Assembly: GCF_020524165.1 (NCBI RefSeq)
Contig: NZ_JAIVKU010000003.1
Coordinates: 266,135-330,134, forward strand
Source of the DNA: Guptibacillus hwajinpoensis
Lineage (GTDB): Bacteria; Bacillota; Bacilli; Bacillales; Guptibacillaceae
Direction: 5' to 3'
DNA: 64,000 nt
The notes beneath the pieces are model-generated. The model saw only the letters and a program-made list of their open reading frames with translations. It ran no database searches and was not told the DNA's origin. Every line of letters begins with the position of its first letter. Position 1 is the stretch's first letter. Shown in pieces: positions 1 to 11,083 of the stretch. Position numbers and translations under genes: made by a program.

Positions 1-1
1 A

Positions 2-220
2 AAAGAGAAGCAGATGATTGCTCTTGGAATTTCGATTTTTTCACAGGATGAGTATTGTATTATTTATCATACGAAGGGCTGTTTGGATCAAGGTTGCTCC
101 GAGCAAGAGATCCTTGAAACGGTAGGTGTTACTGCAGCTTTCGGCGGTGGTGCTGCCATGAGTCAGGCTGTTACTCTTGTGCAAGAATGTATGAAAGATC
201 TAAACCAGCCGAAGCACTAA
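2..220 (+). CDS. yurZ: carboxymuconolactone decarboxylase (AhpD-like) family protein YurZ, 5' truncated
   Basis: The reading frame is open from the left window edge, so the N-terminus lies outside the window. The visible part has the CMD-family pattern of a cysteine followed by His four residues later (CIIYH), then a second Cys-rich stretch and a Gly/Ala-rich helix ([12 protein letters not shown]). AhpD-like proteins are small helical proteins, some with peroxidase-linked disulfide chemistry; the substrate here is unknown. Its position just upstream of the suf operon matches yurZ in B. subtilis, which supports the name. Confidence 0.75.
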   Translation, partial: KEKQMIALGISIFSQDEYCIIYHTKGCLDQGCSEQEILETVGVTAAFGGGAAMSQAVTLVQECMKDLNQPKH

Positions 221-370
221 GCAAATCAAGTTTCTTCCTTTATAATATGTTTGTCTTTAAAAGAAATTGTATGAGGGTGGATTTGGAAGAAAAGGTAAGA
301 ATCGATGTTTTTTAACTATTCAGAACAAGTTTCATCCTTCTTTACCTGCTCTCATCCCTTTATATGCTGT

Positions 371-400
371 TTGTAGACTGTTGATGTAACGTGGTAAAGT
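371..400 (+). promoter_or_regulatory. candidate SigA promoter for the small gene at 452
   Basis: TTGTAG (371-376) and TAAAGT (395-400) are separated by 18 nt and lie about 50 nt upstream of the 58-codon ORF. Both boxes are imperfect, so this is tentative. The rest of 221-451 holds nothing else I can support. Confidence 0.25.
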
Positions 401-451
401 ATCTCTTGTAAGTAAAACGATAATTGAAAGGATTGATTCATTATTAGCCCC

Positions 452-628
452 ATGCGGTTAAACCACACACCTGAAATGGAAAAGGCGATGTACCAGTCTC
501 ACGGAGTAGGTTATGCAGAATACAGCCGTAATTTCAACAAGCGTATGCAAGTCGAACGAGAACGTGAGATGGATCACCGTCAGAGTCTCAAAATGGTTAG
601 TGAATTCGACCGTAAACTATCTAGATGA
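452..628 (+). CDS. small hypothetical protein (58 aa)
   Basis: A 58-codon frame starts MRLNHTPEMEKAMYQ and ends FDRKLSR. It is charged (many Arg, Glu, Met), without Cys, signal peptide or membrane segment. I do not recognise the family. It is followed about 30 nt later by a strong intrinsic terminator, which supports a real transcription unit. The SD-like GAAAGGA (426-432) sits about 19 nt from the ATG, too far for a normal start. In the same frame an ATT codon at 440 has the right spacing, so a rare ATT start (adding ISP-type residues) is possible. The start is therefore uncertain. Confidence 0.5.
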   Translation: MRLNHTPEMEKAMYQSHGVGYAEYSRNFNKRMQVEREREMDHRQSLKMVSEFDRKLSR

Positions 629-656
629 ATCAGCATCCAAAATAACGATGATATAC

Positions 657-687
657 GAAAAACCAGTCTTTCTAGACTGGTTTTTTT
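657..687 (+). terminator. intrinsic terminator after the small gene
   Basis: ACCAGTCT pairs with AGACTGGT around a short loop and is followed by seven T. The remainder of 629-906 contains no gene I can support. Confidence 0.85.
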
Positions 688-906
688 GTATGAAGCTTTC
701 TTGCTCATTCCGTTGTAGGTGTCTGGATTAAATGGTAGGCTAAGGAGGGTATGAAACGAAAAAATAATCGATTCATTCTCATTTTGAATAGCAAACCAAT
801 TCGTAGCGAACGCTAGAAAGTATGATCCCTGCGTTCCTTGATAATAGTTTGGATTTGTTATAAAATAAGAATGAAAATAGATTGAGAATGACTCAGCACA
901 CATTCC

Positions 907-934
907 TTGACATACACCTTATAGGTACTACAAT
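907..934 (+). promoter_or_regulatory. SigA promoter of the suf operon
   Basis: A perfect TTGACA (907-912) and TACAAT (929-934) are separated by 16 nt. They lie 40 nt upstream of the sufC start, which has a GGAGG ribosome binding site at 961-965. Confidence 0.8.
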
Positions 935-974
935 AAGGAAGGAATAGTATAAACGTTATTGGAGGTATTCACAA

Positions 975-1760
975 ATGGCAGCATCAACTCTAAAGATTGA
1001 GAATCTTCATGTTTCCATTGAGGGAAAAGAGATTATCAAAGGATTAAACCTTGAAATAAATGGTGGAGAAATCCACGCAGTAATGGGGCCGAACGGTACA
1101 GGTAAATCTACCTTAGCTTCAGCAATTATGGGCCATCCGAAATACGAAATCACTGAAGGCAGTGTCTTCCTTGATAATGAAGATGTACTTGAAATGGAAG
1201 TTGATGAGCGTGCAAAAGCTGGACTCTTCCTTGCAATGCAGTACCCTAGTGAAGTAAGTGGCGTAACAAACGCTGATTTCCTTCGTTCTGCAATCAATGC
1301 TCGTCGCGAAGAAGGCGATGAAATTTCTCTAATGAAATTCATCAAAAAGCTAGACGGTAAAATGGCAGAACTTGATATGGGTGAAGAATTCGCACAGCGT
1401 TACCTTAACGAAGGTTTCTCTGGTGGTGAGAAGAAGCGTAACGAAATTCTTCAGCTTATGATGCTTGAACCAAAGATTGCTGTTCTTGACGAAATTGACT
1501 CCGGTCTTGATATCGACGCACTTAAAGTTGTTTCTAAAGGTGTAAACGCAATGCGCAATGAAAGCTTCGGTTGCTTAATTATCACTCACTATCAGCGTCT
1601 GTTGAATTACATTACACCGGACAAAGTACACGTAATGATGCAGGGTCGTATTGTAAAATCTGGTGGTGCAGAACTAGCACAGCGCCTTGAAGCAGAAGGC
1701 TATGATTGGATTAAAGAAGAACTTGGCATTAAAGACGAAACAGTTGGTCAAGAAGCGTAA
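975..1760 (+). CDS. sufC: Fe-S cluster assembly ATPase SufC
   Basis: SufC is the cytosolic ABC-type ATPase of the SufBCD scaffold that builds Fe-S clusters. The 261-residue protein has Walker [10 protein letters not shown] at 38-46, the ABC signature SGGEKKR at 149-155, Walker B ending LDE at 171-173, the D-loop SGLD and the switch His at 205. It has no membrane segment. It is the first gene of sufCDSUB, directly behind a strong SigA promoter, with sufD 18 nt downstream. Length and motifs are typical of the family. Confidence 0.98.
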   Translation: MAASTLKIENLHVSIEGKEIIKGLNLEINGGEIHAVMGPNGTGKSTLASAIMGHPKYEITEGSVFLDNEDVLEMEVDERAKAGLFLAMQYPSEVSGVTNADFLRSAINARREEGDEISLMKFIKKLDGKMAELDMGEEFAQRYLNEGFSGGEKKRNEILQLMMLEPKIAVLDEIDSGLDIDALKVVSKGVNAMRNESFGCLIITHYQRLLNYITPDKVHVMMQGRIVKSGGAELAQRLEAEGYDWIKEELGIKDETVGQEA

Positions 1761-1778
1761 GCAGTAAGGAGGATGACA

Positions 1779-3086
1779 ATGTCAGTGGATACGAAAATTG
1801 CATTCGATCAAGAATACATTAAAGCTTATTCAGAAAAACGTCAGGAGCCGAAATGGATGGCTGCCCTACGTTTGAAGGCGTTAGAGAAGTCAGAGAATCT
1901 TCCTATGCCGAAACCTGATAAAACAAAGATTGATAAATGGAACTTTACTTCATTTAAACATGATGTAGCTGGAGAAGCGATTTCATCACTAGAAGATCTT
2001 CCTGAAGATGTACGCGATCTTGTTGCGAAAGATCAAGAGTCAGGAAATCTTCTTGTGCACCGTAATTCAACACCTGTTTTTAGTCAGCTTTCAAATGAGC
2101 TAAAAGAACAAGGTGTGATTTTCACAGATATACAAACAGCTCTTCAAAATCATGGTGATCTTGTTGAGAAGTACTTCATGAAAGATGTTATGAAGGTGGA
2201 TGAGAATCGCTTAACTGCCGTTCACGCTGCTCTTCTTAATAGCGGTACTTTCTTGTATGTACCTCGCAACGTTGAGATTGAGGTGCCAATTCAAGCCCTT
2301 TATTGGCAAGAAGATCCTGAGGCTGGTTTGTTCAATCATGTCATCATCGTAGCAGAAGACAATAGCTCGGTGACATATGTTGAGAACTTCTTGTCTTATG
2401 GTCACGATGTCGAGTCAGTTGCCAACATCATTGCTGAAGTCCACGTTGGACAAAACGCTCGCGTAACATTTGGTTCGGTTGATAACCTGGCAAAAGGGGT
2501 GACAACTTACGTGAACCGCCGTGCGAACGTAGCTCGTGACGGTAAAGTTGATTGGGCTCTCGCACAAATGAACGATGGCAATACAGTTTCTACAAACACA
2601 ACTCACCTTATTGGTGATGGTTCTTACGCGGATTCTAAGACGGTTACAATTGGTCGCGGAAGCCAGAGTCAGAACTTCACAAATCAGATTTTCCATCACG
2701 GTCAAAACTCTGAAGGTGTTCTTCTTGTACACGGTGTACAAAAAGATAGTGCTAGTGCAATCTTTAACGGTGTAACAAAGATTGAACATGGTGCTAAAAA
2801 GTCAAACGGTGAGCAAACACAGCGTGTTCTTATGATGAATGAGAAAGCGCGTGGGGATGCAAACCCAATCCTTCTTATTGATGAAGATGATGTTATGGCG
2901 GGCCACGCTGCATCCGTTGGTAAAGTTGATCCAGTTCAGCTTTATTACTTGCAAAGCCGCGGAATTTCTCGTCAAGAGGCTGAACGTTTGATTATCCACG
3001 GTTTCCTTGCACCCGTCATTAACGAACTTCCGATTGAAGGCGTTCGTAAACGTGCGGTAGAGGTTACTGAAGGGAAAGTTAATTAA
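1779..3086 (+). CDS. sufD: Fe-S cluster assembly protein SufD
   Basis: SufD partners SufB and SufC in the Fe-S scaffold complex. The protein (435 residues) has the right-handed beta-helix core of the SufBD family and the conserved C-terminal region containing GHAASVGK and YLQSRGISRQEAERL. I chose the ATG at 1779 rather than that at 1773, because the AAGGAGG at 1766-1772 abuts the upstream ATG and is correctly spaced only for the second one. The stop codon is directly followed by the sufS start, indicating translational coupling. Confidence 0.96.
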   Translation: MSVDTKIAFDQEYIKAYSEKRQEPKWMAALRLKALEKSENLPMPKPDKTKIDKWNFTSFKHDVAGEAISSLEDLPEDVRDLVAKDQESGNLLVHRNSTPVFSQLSNELKEQGVIFTDIQTALQNHGDLVEKYFMKDVMKVDENRLTAVHAALLNSGTFLYVPRNVEIEVPIQALYWQEDPEAGLFNHVIIVAEDNSSVTYVENFLSYGHDVESVANIIAEVHVGQNARVTFGSVDNLAKGVTTYVNRRANVARDGKVDWALAQMNDGNTVSTNTTHLIGDGSYADSKTVTIGRGSQSQNFTNQIFHHGQNSEGVLLVHGVQKDSASAIFNGVTKIEHGAKKSNGEQTQRVLMMNEKARGDANPILLIDEDDVMAGHAASVGKVDPVQLYYLQSRGISRQEAERLIIHGFLAPVINELPIEGVRKRAVEVTEGKVN

Positions 3087-4743
<1,657 letters not shown>

Positions 4744-4757
4744 CCCGCTTCCAGGTG

Positions 4758-4786
4758 TTGTCATCAATTCTTTTTCATACTAGAAT
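4758..4786 (+). promoter_or_regulatory. candidate internal promoter for sufB
   Basis: TTGTCA (4758-4763) and TAGAAT (4781-4786) are separated by exactly 17 nt in the unusually long sufU-sufB gap. A small hairpin (TGACAT/ATGTCA, 4815-4831) follows before the ribosome binding site. Confidence 0.4.
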
Positions 4787-4844
4787 GGTGAAAAGAGAAC
4801 AACAGCCAAACACTGACATGTGAAATGTCAAGGAGGGAAATAGA

Positions 4845-6242
4845 ATGGCTAAAAAAATGCCTGAAGTTGGCGAATACCAGTATGGTTTTAGTGATAAAGA
4901 CGTTTCAATATTCCGCTCAGAGCGCGGGTTAACTCCTGAAATTGTTAAAGAAATTTCTCGCATGAAGGATGAACCTCAGTGGATGCTTGATTTCCGCTTG
5001 AAATCGCTTGAGCATTTTTACAGCATGCCGATGCCTCAATGGGGCGGAAATCTTGCTGACCTTGATTTTGATGAAATTACGTACTATGTAAAGCCTTCTG
5101 AGAAGTCTGAACGTTCATGGGATGAGGTACCTGAGGAAATCAAAGCTACGTTTGATAAATTAGGTATCCCTGAAGCAGAGCAAAAATACCTTGCGGGTGT
5201 TTCTGCACAGTATGAATCAGAAGTTGTGTATCACAACATGCAAGAAGACCTTGAGAAGATGGGCATTGTCTTTAAAGATACCGATACGGCTCTTAAAGAA
5301 AATGAAGACATCTTCAGAGAGTATTTTGCAAAAACAATTCCTCCAACGGATAATAAATTCTCTGCACTTAACTCGGCTGTATGGTCAGGTGGATCGTTCA
5401 TCTACGTACCAAAAGGTGTAAAAGTGGATACACCACTACAAGCATACTTCCGTATTAACTCTGAAAATATGGGTCAGTTCGAGCGTACGCTCATTATCGC
5501 AGACGAAGGCTCATCTGTGCATTATGTTGAAGGGTGTACAGCACCTGTTTACACAACAAACTCTCTACACAGTGCGGTTGTTGAAATCATCGTGAAGAAA
5601 GATGCCTACTGCCGTTACACAACGATTCAAAACTGGGCTAACAACGTGTTTAATCTAGTGACGAAGCGTGCGGTTGCGGAAGAAAATGCAACAATGGAAT
5701 GGATCGATGGTAACATCGGATCTAAGCTTACAATGAAGTATCCAGCTGTTATCTTGAAGGGTGAAGGTGCTCGCGGAATGACACTTTCTATCGCTCTTGC
5801 AGGTAAAGGACAGCATCAGGATGCAGGCGCTAAGATGATTCATTTAGCACCAAACACGTCTTCTACAATCGTATCGAAGTCGATTTCAAAGCAGGGCGGT
5901 AAAGTTACGTACCGTGGTATCGTACACTTTGGTCGTAAAGCAGAGGGCGCTCGTTCAAACGTTGAGTGCGATACGCTCATCATGGATAACGAGTCGACTT
6001 CTGATACCATTCCTTACAATGAAATCCTAAACGATAACATTTCACTTGAACACGAAGCGAAAGTATCGAAGGTTTCTGAAGAGCAGCTCTTCTATCTTAT
6101 GAGTCGTGGTGTATCTGAAGAAGAAGCAACTGAAATGATCGTAATGGGCTTCATCGAGCCATTTACGAAAGAATTACCTATGGAATACGCTGTTGAAATG
6201 AACCGTCTCATTAAATTTGAGATGGAAGGTTCAATCGGTTAA
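4845..6242 (+). CDS. sufB: Fe-S cluster assembly protein SufB
   Basis: SufB is the core scaffold subunit on which the cluster is assembled with SufC and SufD. The protein has 465 residues, the usual length, with the characteristic [10 protein letters not shown] and [14 protein letters not shown] segments and a C-terminal [12 protein letters not shown] region parallel to that of SufD. An AAGGAGG ribosome binding site lies 9 nt upstream of the ATG. It is the last gene of the operon and ends at a strong terminator. Confidence 0.98.
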   Translation: MAKKMPEVGEYQYGFSDKDVSIFRSERGLTPEIVKEISRMKDEPQWMLDFRLKSLEHFYSMPMPQWGGNLADLDFDEITYYVKPSEKSERSWDEVPEEIKATFDKLGIPEAEQKYLAGVSAQYESEVVYHNMQEDLEKMGIVFKDTDTALKENEDIFREYFAKTIPPTDNKFSALNSAVWSGGSFIYVPKGVKVDTPLQAYFRINSENMGQFERTLIIADEGSSVHYVEGCTAPVYTTNSLHSAVVEIIVKKDAYCRYTTIQNWANNVFNLVTKRAVAEENATMEWIDGNIGSKLTMKYPAVILKGEGARGMTLSIALAGKGQHQDAGAKMIHLAPNTSSTIVSKSISKQGGKVTYRGIVHFGRKAEGARSNVECDTLIMDNESTSDTIPYNEILNDNISLEHEAKVSKVSEEQLFYLMSRGVSEEEATEMIVMGFIEPFTKELPMEYAVEMNRLIKFEMEGSIG

Positions 6243-6253
6243 GCTTCCATTCC

Positions 6254-6284
6254 AAACGAACCGGATTTTCCGGTTCGTTTTTTC
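6254..6284 (+). terminator. terminator of the suf operon
   Basis: AACGAACCGG and CCGGTTCGTT form a GC-rich stem followed by a T run. It ends the suf transcript before yunF. Confidence 0.9.
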
Positions 6285-6414
6285 TATTAGAACGGCGAAT
6301 TTAATAGTGGTATGTAGACTTTCTCTAAAAAAAGGAGAGGGGATTTTTCCTTGCTATTTTCGGGTAATGATATGAGAATAAAGAAAGAGAATCAATGATG
6401 AGAGGAAGAATTGC

Positions 6415-7269
6415 ATGATTTACATAGGCGTAACGGGCTGGGGCGATCATGATGATCTCTATCCACCAGGTGTAAAAAGCAATGAAAAACTTTCGATCTA
6501 TGGTTCGCACTTTCCTACGGTTGAAGTCGATTCGTCTTTTTATGCGGTACAACCAGCTAGAAACTTTCAAAAATGGGCTGACGAAACCCCAGAGAACTTT
6601 CGTTTTGTGGTAAAAGCTTATCAAGGTATGACGGGTCATCAAAGAGGAGATATTCCTTTTGAGTCGCGTGATGAAATGTTTCAAGCGTATACGGAATCGC
6701 TTCGACCCCTTCAACACGCAGGGAAGCTTGCGATGGTGCTTTTTCAATTTCCACCGTGGTTTGATGTGAACAAAGATAATGTAAATATCTTGAGAGACTG
6801 CAAAGAACGAATGGGAGACATCCGATGTGCGATCGAATTTAGGAACCAGTCGTGGTATCATGATGCTTTTCGGCAGAAGACGCTTCGATTCCTTGAAGAA
6901 CAAGGGTTTATTCATACGATTTGCGATGAGCCACAGGCGGGAGAAGGATCCGTTCCATTAGTGATGGAAACCCTACATGAAGACCAGGTTCTTGTACGTC
7001 TTCATGGCCGAAATACGAATGGTTGGACAAATCCTGGGAATCGTCACAACTGGCGAGAAGTGCGTTACCTGTATGATTATAATGAAGAAGAGTTGCTTGA
7101 ATGGAAAGAGCGTATCCTAGAATTAGAGGGGAAATGCAAGGATGTGTTTGTTTTATTTAACAATAACTCAGGTGGTCATGCTGCAAATAATGCAAAGTGG
7201 ATGATTCAAATGCTTGGAATTGAGTATACGAATTTAAATCCTAAGCAACTTGATCTCTTTGATCTGTAA
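6415..7269 (+). CDS. yunF: DUF72 (YecE-like) protein YunF
   Basis: DUF72 proteins adopt a TIM-barrel fold of unknown function. The 284-residue sequence starts with the family pattern IYIGVTGWG, followed by YPPGVKSNEKL, VEVDSSFYA and FRFVVKAYQ, and has FVLFNNNSGGHAANNA near the C-terminus. The ATG follows an AGGAAG site. It precedes yunE by 11 nt, so the two are probably co-transcribed, as in B. subtilis. The biochemical role is not known. Confidence 0.85.
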   Translation: MIYIGVTGWGDHDDLYPPGVKSNEKLSIYGSHFPTVEVDSSFYAVQPARNFQKWADETPENFRFVVKAYQGMTGHQRGDIPFESRDEMFQAYTESLRPLQHAGKLAMVLFQFPPWFDVNKDNVNILRDCKERMGDIRCAIEFRNQSWYHDAFRQKTLRFLEEQGFIHTICDEPQAGEGSVPLVMETLHEDQVLVRLHGRNTNGWTNPGNRHNWREVRYLYDYNEEELLEWKERILELEGKCKDVFVLFNNNSGGHAANNAKWMIQMLGIEYTNLNPKQLDLFDL

Positions 7270-7280
7270 GGAGCTACACT

Positions 7281-8102
7281 ATGCTAATGTGGATATTGTT
7301 ATTTTTCATTGGTCTCGCCGCTGGTACGATTGGAAGCCTGGTTGGTCTTGGCGGGGGCATTATTATCGTTCCTGTCCTTCTTATCGTTGATCAGTACACA
7401 GATTGGCTTCCTGTCTTATCACCACAAATGATTGTTGGAAGTTCAATTGTCGTACTTGTCGCTATCGGTCTTTCTTCAACGCTCGCATATATGAAAAAGA
7501 AAAGCGTGGATTATAAAAGTGGTGCACTATTTTTTCTAGGAAGTGGTCCAGGTGCCATTCTTGGTGCCTGGCTAAATAAATTTATTCAGGTTGACTATTT
7601 TTCTATTTATTTCGGGGTATTTATGGTGCTTGTCTCCATATTATTAATGGTAAGGAACCGTTTACGCCCAATGAAAGTAAATGGGCAATTTGCGCGGTCG
7701 TATACGGATTCTGATGGAGTGCAAGTAAACTATACCTTTTCTGCTCTTGCAGCTGTCCTTGTTTCATTCATTGTTGGCGTGATTTCAGGTCTCTTTGGAA
7801 TAGGCGGCGGCTCCCTCATGGTGCCGGCAATGATCCTCTTATTTGGTTTTCCAACAACCGTAGCAGTTGCGACCTCGATGTTTATGATTTTTCTTTCAAG
7901 TATAACAGGGACCCTGACGCATCTAGCGCTAGGTAACATTCAGTGGTTTTTATTACTCGGGTTAATCCCTGGTGCCTGGATTGGAGCGAAGTGCGGTTCG
8001 TTTATTAACCAGAAGCTTTCGGACAATACAATTGTTATCATTTTACGATGGATGTTAATTATTGTCGGCGTCCGGCTGATCTGGCAGGGAACGATGGGGT
8101 AA
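7281..8102 (+). CDS. yunE: TSUP/TauE-SafE family membrane transporter YunE
   Basis: This 273-residue integral membrane protein belongs to the TSUP family, which exports or imports sulfur-containing or organic anions. It shows the internal duplication typical of the family: GLGGGIIIVP near the N-terminus and GIGGGSLMVP in the second half, each at the start of a four-helix repeat. About eight membrane segments can be seen. Its substrate cannot be deduced. It sits between yunF and yunD with gaps of 11 and 15 nt. Confidence 0.85.
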   Translation: MLMWILLFFIGLAAGTIGSLVGLGGGIIIVPVLLIVDQYTDWLPVLSPQMIVGSSIVVLVAIGLSSTLAYMKKKSVDYKSGALFFLGSGPGAILGAWLNKFIQVDYFSIYFGVFMVLVSILLMVRNRLRPMKVNGQFARSYTDSDGVQVNYTFSALAAVLVSFIVGVISGLFGIGGGSLMVPAMILLFGFPTTVAVATSMFMIFLSSITGTLTHLALGNIQWFLLLGLIPGAWIGAKCGSFINQKLSDNTIVIILRWMLIIVGVRLIWQGTMG

Positions 8103-8117
8103 GAAAGGAAGAGTGTC

Positions 8118-9506
8118 TTGACTTCTAGAACTTTACAATTTTATTATACGAACGATCTTCACAGTCATTTTGAAAACTGGTCCAGAGTGTCATCTTATCT
8201 AAAAGAGAAGAAGCGGATGCATGAGCTTCAAGGGACACCTTATCTTCTTCTTGATTTAGGCGATCACTCGGACAAGGTTCATCCAATGACGGAAGGAACG
8301 GTAGGAAAAGGAAACGTACAATTATTGAATGACCTTCAATACGATTACGCAACAATTGGAAACAATGAAGGCATCACGTTTTCTAAAAAAGAGCTTGAAG
8401 CGCTTTATACGGGGGCAAGCTTCGAGGTGATTGTGGCGAATCTTTATCACCAGGATGGCTCGAGGCCGTCATGGGCGGTACCTTACAAAATTCATGAGTT
8501 AAATGGAGTAAGAGTCGGGTTTATTGGTATTACAATTCCGTATGAGCAGTTTTATTCGCTCTTAGGTTGGAAAATTGATTCACCCTATGATTTTCTACAG
8601 TCTATGATCGATGAAGTTCGCCAACAATCAGATGTTGTGGTGTTGATGTCTCATATGGGATTGGGCAATGATGAGCAGATGGCGCGAGAAATGAATGGAA
8701 TTGATCTGATCATTGGCGCTCATACCCATCATGTGTTGAAACATGGGATGCTTATAGAGGACACGCTCATTACACAGGCAGGGAAAAATGGGAACTATGT
8801 TGGAGAAGTGACCATTTGTTTTGATATGGAAACGAAACAGGTAAGTGAAAAAGAAGCTTATGCCATTTCCGTTAGAAATCGCAAACAAGACGAGGATACA
8901 AGAGAAATGATTGATCAATTGAGCATGAATGCCCATTCGATGCTAGAAGAAGTGGTATGTCGTCTTGAGCAGCCGCTTGAATCAGAGTGGTTTCAACGGT
9001 CGGTTTTGGCGGATGAATTAGCCGCTGCACTTCGAGAATGGTGTTCTGCAGATATTGGTATGATTAATGCCGGCATGCTGCTTGATGGATTACCTGAAGG
9101 ACATGTCTCACGAGAAGATCTTCACCGCATTTGTCCTCATCCAGTCAACCCATGTAAAGTGATCTTGAGAGGGAGCGAATTACGTGAAATCATTTCCCAC
9201 GCGATGTCCGATGAAATCGTCAATCTAAGTTTTAAAGGGCTAGGATTTAGAGGCGAAGTGATGGGGATTATGGCATTTGATGGTCTTGAAGTAACGACTG
9301 TCGAAATGGAAGACGGGCTTCGTCATGTAACGGACGTACTCCATAATGGCCACCCGCTCATATCTGATGAAGAATATGCTGTAGCAACAGCTGATATGTT
9401 CACGTTTGGTAAGTTTTATCCACAAATGAAGCATGCAAAAAAGAAGTATTATCTTCCTGAAATGCTTCGTGATCTTCTTGCCTGGCGCCTTGAGAATAGG
9501 CAATAA
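8118..9506 (+). CDS. yunD: 5'-nucleotidase/2',3'-cyclic phosphodiesterase family metallophosphatase YunD
   Basis: The protein has an N-terminal calcineurin-like metallophosphatase domain with YTNDLHSHFE, LDLGDHSD, GNNEG, SHMG and GAHTHH metal ligands, then a 5_nucleotid_C domain ending near residue 440. UshA-type homologues are exported, but this one has no signal peptide and begins directly at the first beta strand, so it should be cytoplasmic, like B. subtilis YunD. The TTG start at 8118 has an AAAGGAAGAG site upstream. Nucleotide or nucleotide-sugar hydrolysis is likely; the exact substrate is unknown. Confidence 0.85.
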   Translation: MTSRTLQFYYTNDLHSHFENWSRVSSYLKEKKRMHELQGTPYLLLDLGDHSDKVHPMTEGTVGKGNVQLLNDLQYDYATIGNNEGITFSKKELEALYTGASFEVIVANLYHQDGSRPSWAVPYKIHELNGVRVGFIGITIPYEQFYSLLGWKIDSPYDFLQSMIDEVRQQSDVVVLMSHMGLGNDEQMAREMNGIDLIIGAHTHHVLKHGMLIEDTLITQAGKNGNYVGEVTICFDMETKQVSEKEAYAISVRNRKQDEDTREMIDQLSMNAHSMLEEVVCRLEQPLESEWFQRSVLADELAAALREWCSADIGMINAGMLLDGLPEGHVSREDLHRICPHPVNPCKVILRGSELREIISHAMSDEIVNLSFKGLGFRGEVMGIMAFDGLEVTTVEMEDGLRHVTDVLHNGHPLISDEEYAVATADMFTFGKFYPQMKHAKKKYYLPEMLRDLLAWRLENRQ

Positions 9507-9590
9507 AACTTTGTACGTTTGATTGTCAAACATGCTGTTGGTCTCATATAGATATAGTGATATTCATTCAGGTCAGGAGGCGGGAATGAC

Positions 9591-9893
9591 GTGATCACGA
9601 TGAATCCAATCATGATTGATGGTCATCCATTTACAGCAGTTAGTATACAGCTTCCAAAAACAAATTTTCTAGCGGTTATGAATGACAATGGCTATATTAT
9701 GTGCGGCGCACTGGATGTTGCCCTACTTAATGAGAAGTTAAGTGACCGTAAGATTATTGCAGGAAGAGCTGTAGGTGTTAGATCGATTGATCAGCTCCTT
9801 GATGCACCACTTGAATCTGTTACGCTTGAAGCAGAAGCACGAGGCATTAAGGTAGGCACAAAGGGCAGAGATGCCATGCTGAAGATGATGTGA
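9591..9893 (+). CDS. yunC: YunC, DUF1805 protein
   Basis: A 100-residue protein of the DUF1805 family, found mainly in Bacillales. It contains the conserved KTNFLAVMNDNGYIMCGALDV-type core and the AGRAVGVRSIDQLLDAPLESVT segment. No enzymatic motif or membrane segment is visible. The start is a GTG with AGGAGG about 10 nt upstream; an in-frame ATG three codons later is worse spaced. Function unknown; placed by synteny with yunD and yunB. Confidence 0.85.
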   Translation: MITMNPIMIDGHPFTAVSIQLPKTNFLAVMNDNGYIMCGALDVALLNEKLSDRKIIAGRAVGVRSIDQLLDAPLESVTLEAEARGIKVGTKGRDAMLKMM

Positions 9894-9894
9894 G

Positions 9895-9926
9895 AAGCCA
9901 TAGCAAACTTGCTTAGGCTTTTTTTC
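9895..9926 (+). terminator. terminator after yunC
   Basis: AAGCC pairs with GGCTT and an inner AGCA pairs with TGCT, followed by a run of T. It separates yunC from the sporulation gene yunB. Confidence 0.65.
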
Positions 9927-9973
9927 TTTAAAAATCGCTTTACTAGGGAAATGGGATTCTGGAGAAATTGTCC

Positions 9974-10001
9974 ATACTTCTCTCTTTCATGGCATATACA
10001 T
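9974..10001 (+). promoter_or_regulatory. possible SigE-type promoter of yunB
   Basis: ATACTT and CATATACAT, 13 nt apart, loosely resemble the mother-cell SigE pattern (ATA-rich -35, CATACAnT -10). yunB is a SigE-regulon gene in B. subtilis. The match is weak and the spacing is one short. Confidence 0.25.
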
Positions 10002-10025
10002 GAGGAAGAGAAGGGAGGGTTCAGC

Positions 10026-10805
10026 TTGTTTCGAACTCGTAGAAAATTCTTTAGAAAGGGGCCACTTCCCTTTCGTTATGTGTTTGTCATCTCCTTCCTA
10101 CTATTCATTTTTATGACGGTCCAGGGGCTATGGATCGTTGAAAAAGGAATAAAGCCTACTCTGATTGAAATTGCCCGTACAGAGACGAATCGGATTGCAA
10201 CGATCGCTATTAATGAAGCCATCAATCAGAAGATGGCAGAAGAAGTGGATAACTATCAAGACTCATTAATAAAAGAAGTAACGGATAACGAAGGAAAGTT
10301 GGTCCGAGTTCAAATTAATCAAAGGGCCGTTACTCAGGTGCTCGCCCAATCAACTGAAAAAGTACAGCGCTTTTTAAAAAGTGTGGAAGATGGAACGTTA
10401 GATTACTGGGCTGAACAAAATGGAGTTGAACTTGAAGTGGATGATCAAACATCACTGGATAATGGCATCATTCATTATATTCCAATTGGTCAGGCATTCG
10501 ATAATACGTTACTTGCGAATATGGGACCAAAAGTTCCTGTGCGTTTCACTGCGATTGGTGAAGTGAAATCTGATTATAAAAGCACGATTGAACCGGTTGG
10601 TATTAACAATATTTCTGTAGATATTCGAGTTCATATTGAAGTGAAAGTAAAAATTGTTATTCCATTTGCGACAGATTCTGATGTTGTGACGACGGATATT
10701 CCAGTATTGTTAACGATTATTCCAGGGGAAGTGCCAAATTTCTATAACAATGGTTCAGAAGGTGGCTTGCCTACTCCATCGATTCAAATTGACGACATGG
10801 AATAA
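10026..10805 (+). CDS. yunB: sporulation protein YunB
   Basis: YunB is a mother-cell membrane protein needed for efficient sporulation in B. subtilis. The protein starts MFRTRRKFFRKGPLP and has one N-terminal membrane helix (about residues 20-42), followed by an extracytoplasmic domain with the TEKVQRFLKSVEDG segment. I chose the TTG at 10026 because the AAGGGAGGG at about 10012-10020 is correctly spaced; the frame is open further upstream but runs through the yunC terminator. Length with this start is 259 residues. Confidence 0.88.
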   Translation: MFRTRRKFFRKGPLPFRYVFVISFLLFIFMTVQGLWIVEKGIKPTLIEIARTETNRIATIAINEAINQKMAEEVDNYQDSLIKEVTDNEGKLVRVQINQRAVTQVLAQSTEKVQRFLKSVEDGTLDYWAEQNGVELEVDDQTSLDNGIIHYIPIGQAFDNTLLANMGPKVPVRFTAIGEVKSDYKSTIEPVGINNISVDIRVHIEVKVKIVIPFATDSDVVTTDIPVLLTIIPGEVPNFYNNGSEGGLPTPSIQIDDME

Positions 10806-10812
10806 TCTATAA

Positions 10813-10841
10813 TTGCAGAATGAGCCAAAGTAAGGTATACT
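10813..10841 (+). promoter_or_regulatory. SigA promoter of the riboswitch-lysW transcript
   Basis: TTGCAG (10813-10818) and TATACT (10836-10841) are 17 nt apart. The start site would fall about 30 nt upstream of the lysine riboswitch. Confidence 0.7.
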
Positions 10842-10878
10842 TTAAAACTGAACTTAATATTGTTCCTTATCTTATACG

Positions 10879-11053
10879 ATGAGGTAGAGGAGCAGATCCT
10901 CATGAGTACGTGTTGGGAGAATGACACCAATGATCAGCATCGAAAGGGAGATCTGCCGAAGCATAAATAAAGGTCATATTATTTATGTTGGGGCGGCATT
11001 GAATAAGTGTCGAACTGTCATTATAAGTCTATCTTATAATGGAGAACTACTGA
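10879..11053 (+). promoter_or_regulatory. lysine riboswitch (L box)
   Basis: The leader carries the conserved L-box blocks in order: GAGGTAGAGG, an ATGAGTA loop motif, GGGAGAATGA, GAAAGGGAG with GCCGAAGC, AATAAA, then TTGGGGC with GCATTGAATAAGTGT and AACTGTCA, followed by a hairpin (ATTATAAG/CTTATAAT) and the closing CTAC that pairs with GTAG of the first block. Lysine binding should favour the downstream terminator (11084-11126), switching off the transporter at 11207. Confidence 0.92.
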
Positions 11054-11083
11054 TCGGGGTGGACACTTAACATTGACTCGGTG

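Noticed and set aside
751..816. 21-codon ORF (MKRKNNRFILILNSK...) right behind AAGGAGGG
   Set aside because: The ribosome binding site is only about 1-2 nt from the ATG, too close to function, and no conserved features support it.
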